Source of the DNA: Aromatoleum diolicum
GTDB lineage: Bacteria > Pseudomonadota > Gammaproteobacteria > Burkholderiales > Rhodocyclaceae
Direction of reading: 5' to 3'
Length of the DNA: 64,000 nucleotides
Assembly: GCF_012910955.1 (NCBI RefSeq)
Contig: NZ_WTVQ01000015.1
Location: forward strand, 1 to 64,000
Made by a program: the position numbers and the translations under genes. The notes under the pieces were generated by a model, which ran no database searches, was not told the origin of the DNA, and saw only the letters and a program-made list of their open reading frames with translations. Positions 63,677-64,000 of the stretch are shown here, piece after piece (the stretch's first letter is position 1; every line of letters starts with the position of its first letter).

Positions 63677-64000
63677 ATGCGTATCGAACATCTCCGCCAG
63701 CGCCTGCGCGCCGCGGGCGCCAAGCCCTGTCATGAACAACTGGTCCTCCGATCGTGGACGCAGGCACGACCGCTCGACAGCGGCCGCGACCGGCCCGAGG
63801 ACTTTTTCCCCGCGCCGGTCCGCGCCGCCTTGCCCGCCCTGACGGACGAGCTGCACGCGCTCGCGCGGCTGCGCTCCGAACATCCGGGCGAGGACGGCTC
63901 CGCGCGCCTGCTGGTCGAGCTCGCCGATGGCCAGACGGTCGAAAGCGTGCTGCTGCCGCGCGACGGACTGTGCGTATCGACGCAGGTCGGCTGCGCGGTC
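63677..64000 (+). CDS. RlmN-like radical-SAM RNA methyltransferase, N-terminal part (cut by window edge)
   Basis: The frame runs from ATG 63677 to the last base, giving 108 residues. The end reads LPRDGLCVSTQVGCAV, the start of the RlmN radical-SAM region; its last cysteine (C106) should be the first of the CxxxCxxC cluster ligands. The preceding part (QRLRAAGAKPCHEQLVLRSW) resembles the small helical N-terminal domain but is about 20 residues shorter than in E. coli RlmN, so it may be a shorter paralogue rather than the housekeeping 23S/tRNA C2-adenosine methyltransferase. The window ends before the catalytic residues. Confidence 0.75.
   Translation, partial: MRIEHLRQRLRAAGAKPCHEQLVLRSWTQARPLDSGRDRPEDFFPAPVRAALPALTDELHALARLRSEHPGEDGSARLLVELADGQTVESVLLPRDGLCVSTQVGCAV

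Noticed and set aside
1-64000. Mobile elements, CRISPR arrays, tRNA or rRNA genes
   Set aside because: I found no transposase or integrase frame, no regularly spaced repeats and no recognisable tRNA or rRNA sequence.

Overview
The window is high-GC, densely packed DNA from a chromosome that looks like a betaproteobacterium of the Azoarcus/Aromatoleum/Thauera type (Rhodocyclales). This is inferred from gene content: a complete bad-ali pathway for cyclohexanecarboxylate with CAA-N4-TTG operators, a three-subunit acetone carboxylase, a taurine/sulfoacetaldehyde pathway and ETF-quinone oxidoreductase. I saw no rRNA, tRNA, CRISPR array, transposase or phage gene.

1-13081, alicyclic acid degradation. 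AliA activates cyclohexanecarboxylate, AliB dehydrogenates it, BadK hydrates, BadH oxidises and BadI opens the ring to pimeloyl-CoA. A second acyl-CoA dehydrogenase, an enoyl-CoA hydratase, a 3-hydroxyacyl-CoA dehydrogenase and a thiolase probably carry pimeloyl-CoA through beta-oxidation. The ETF-quinone oxidoreductase cut by the left edge would pass the electrons to the quinone pool. BadR (MarR family) sits in the middle, and three promoters carry its operator fused to the -35 box.

13320-27374 and 45938-48902, C2-sulfonate (taurine) degradation in two blocks. tauXY (taurine dehydrogenase), tauKLM (TRAP importer) and a tandem-Cache periplasmic protein form one operon. xsc, a sulfate/sulfite exporter (tauZ) and thiSG form a second. 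pta with tauE form a third, next to a divergent iclR gene. The tauX, xsc and pta promoters share a nearly superimposable layout (-35, 17-bp spacer, -10, then a CGGTAC-N5-GTACCG-like palindrome), so they are very likely one IclR regulon. Divergent from xsc lies a CobS-like AAA+ ATPase, a CobT-like VWA protein and two Lin0512-family proteins with no CobN. This is the best candidate here for an undescribed system.

27396-45865, acetone/ketone carboxylation, lying between the two sulfonate blocks. A sigma54-type promoter with an upstream activator-like site precedes acxA-acxB-acxC. The same strand continues with a YCF48-type beta-propeller, an MMPL/RND transporter, DUF1302 and DUF1329 proteins, acetoacetyl-CoA synthetase, a 3-oxoacid CoA-transferase (two subunits) and the sigma54 activator acxR. 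The expected flow is acetone to acetoacetate to acetoacetyl-CoA to acetyl-CoA.

48931-64000, housekeeping and stress functions. A MexEF-OprN/BpeEF-OprC-like RND efflux operon has a divergent LysR gene. A TerC/Alx-type membrane protein is preceded by a yybP-ykoY (manganese) riboswitch. Then come a secreted START-like protein, a two-component system followed by a DegP/HtrA protease with a PmrA/QseB-like box in front, a small secreted protein, a cytosolic trypsin-like peptidase, and the start of an RlmN-like radical-SAM RNA methyltransferase cut by the right edge.
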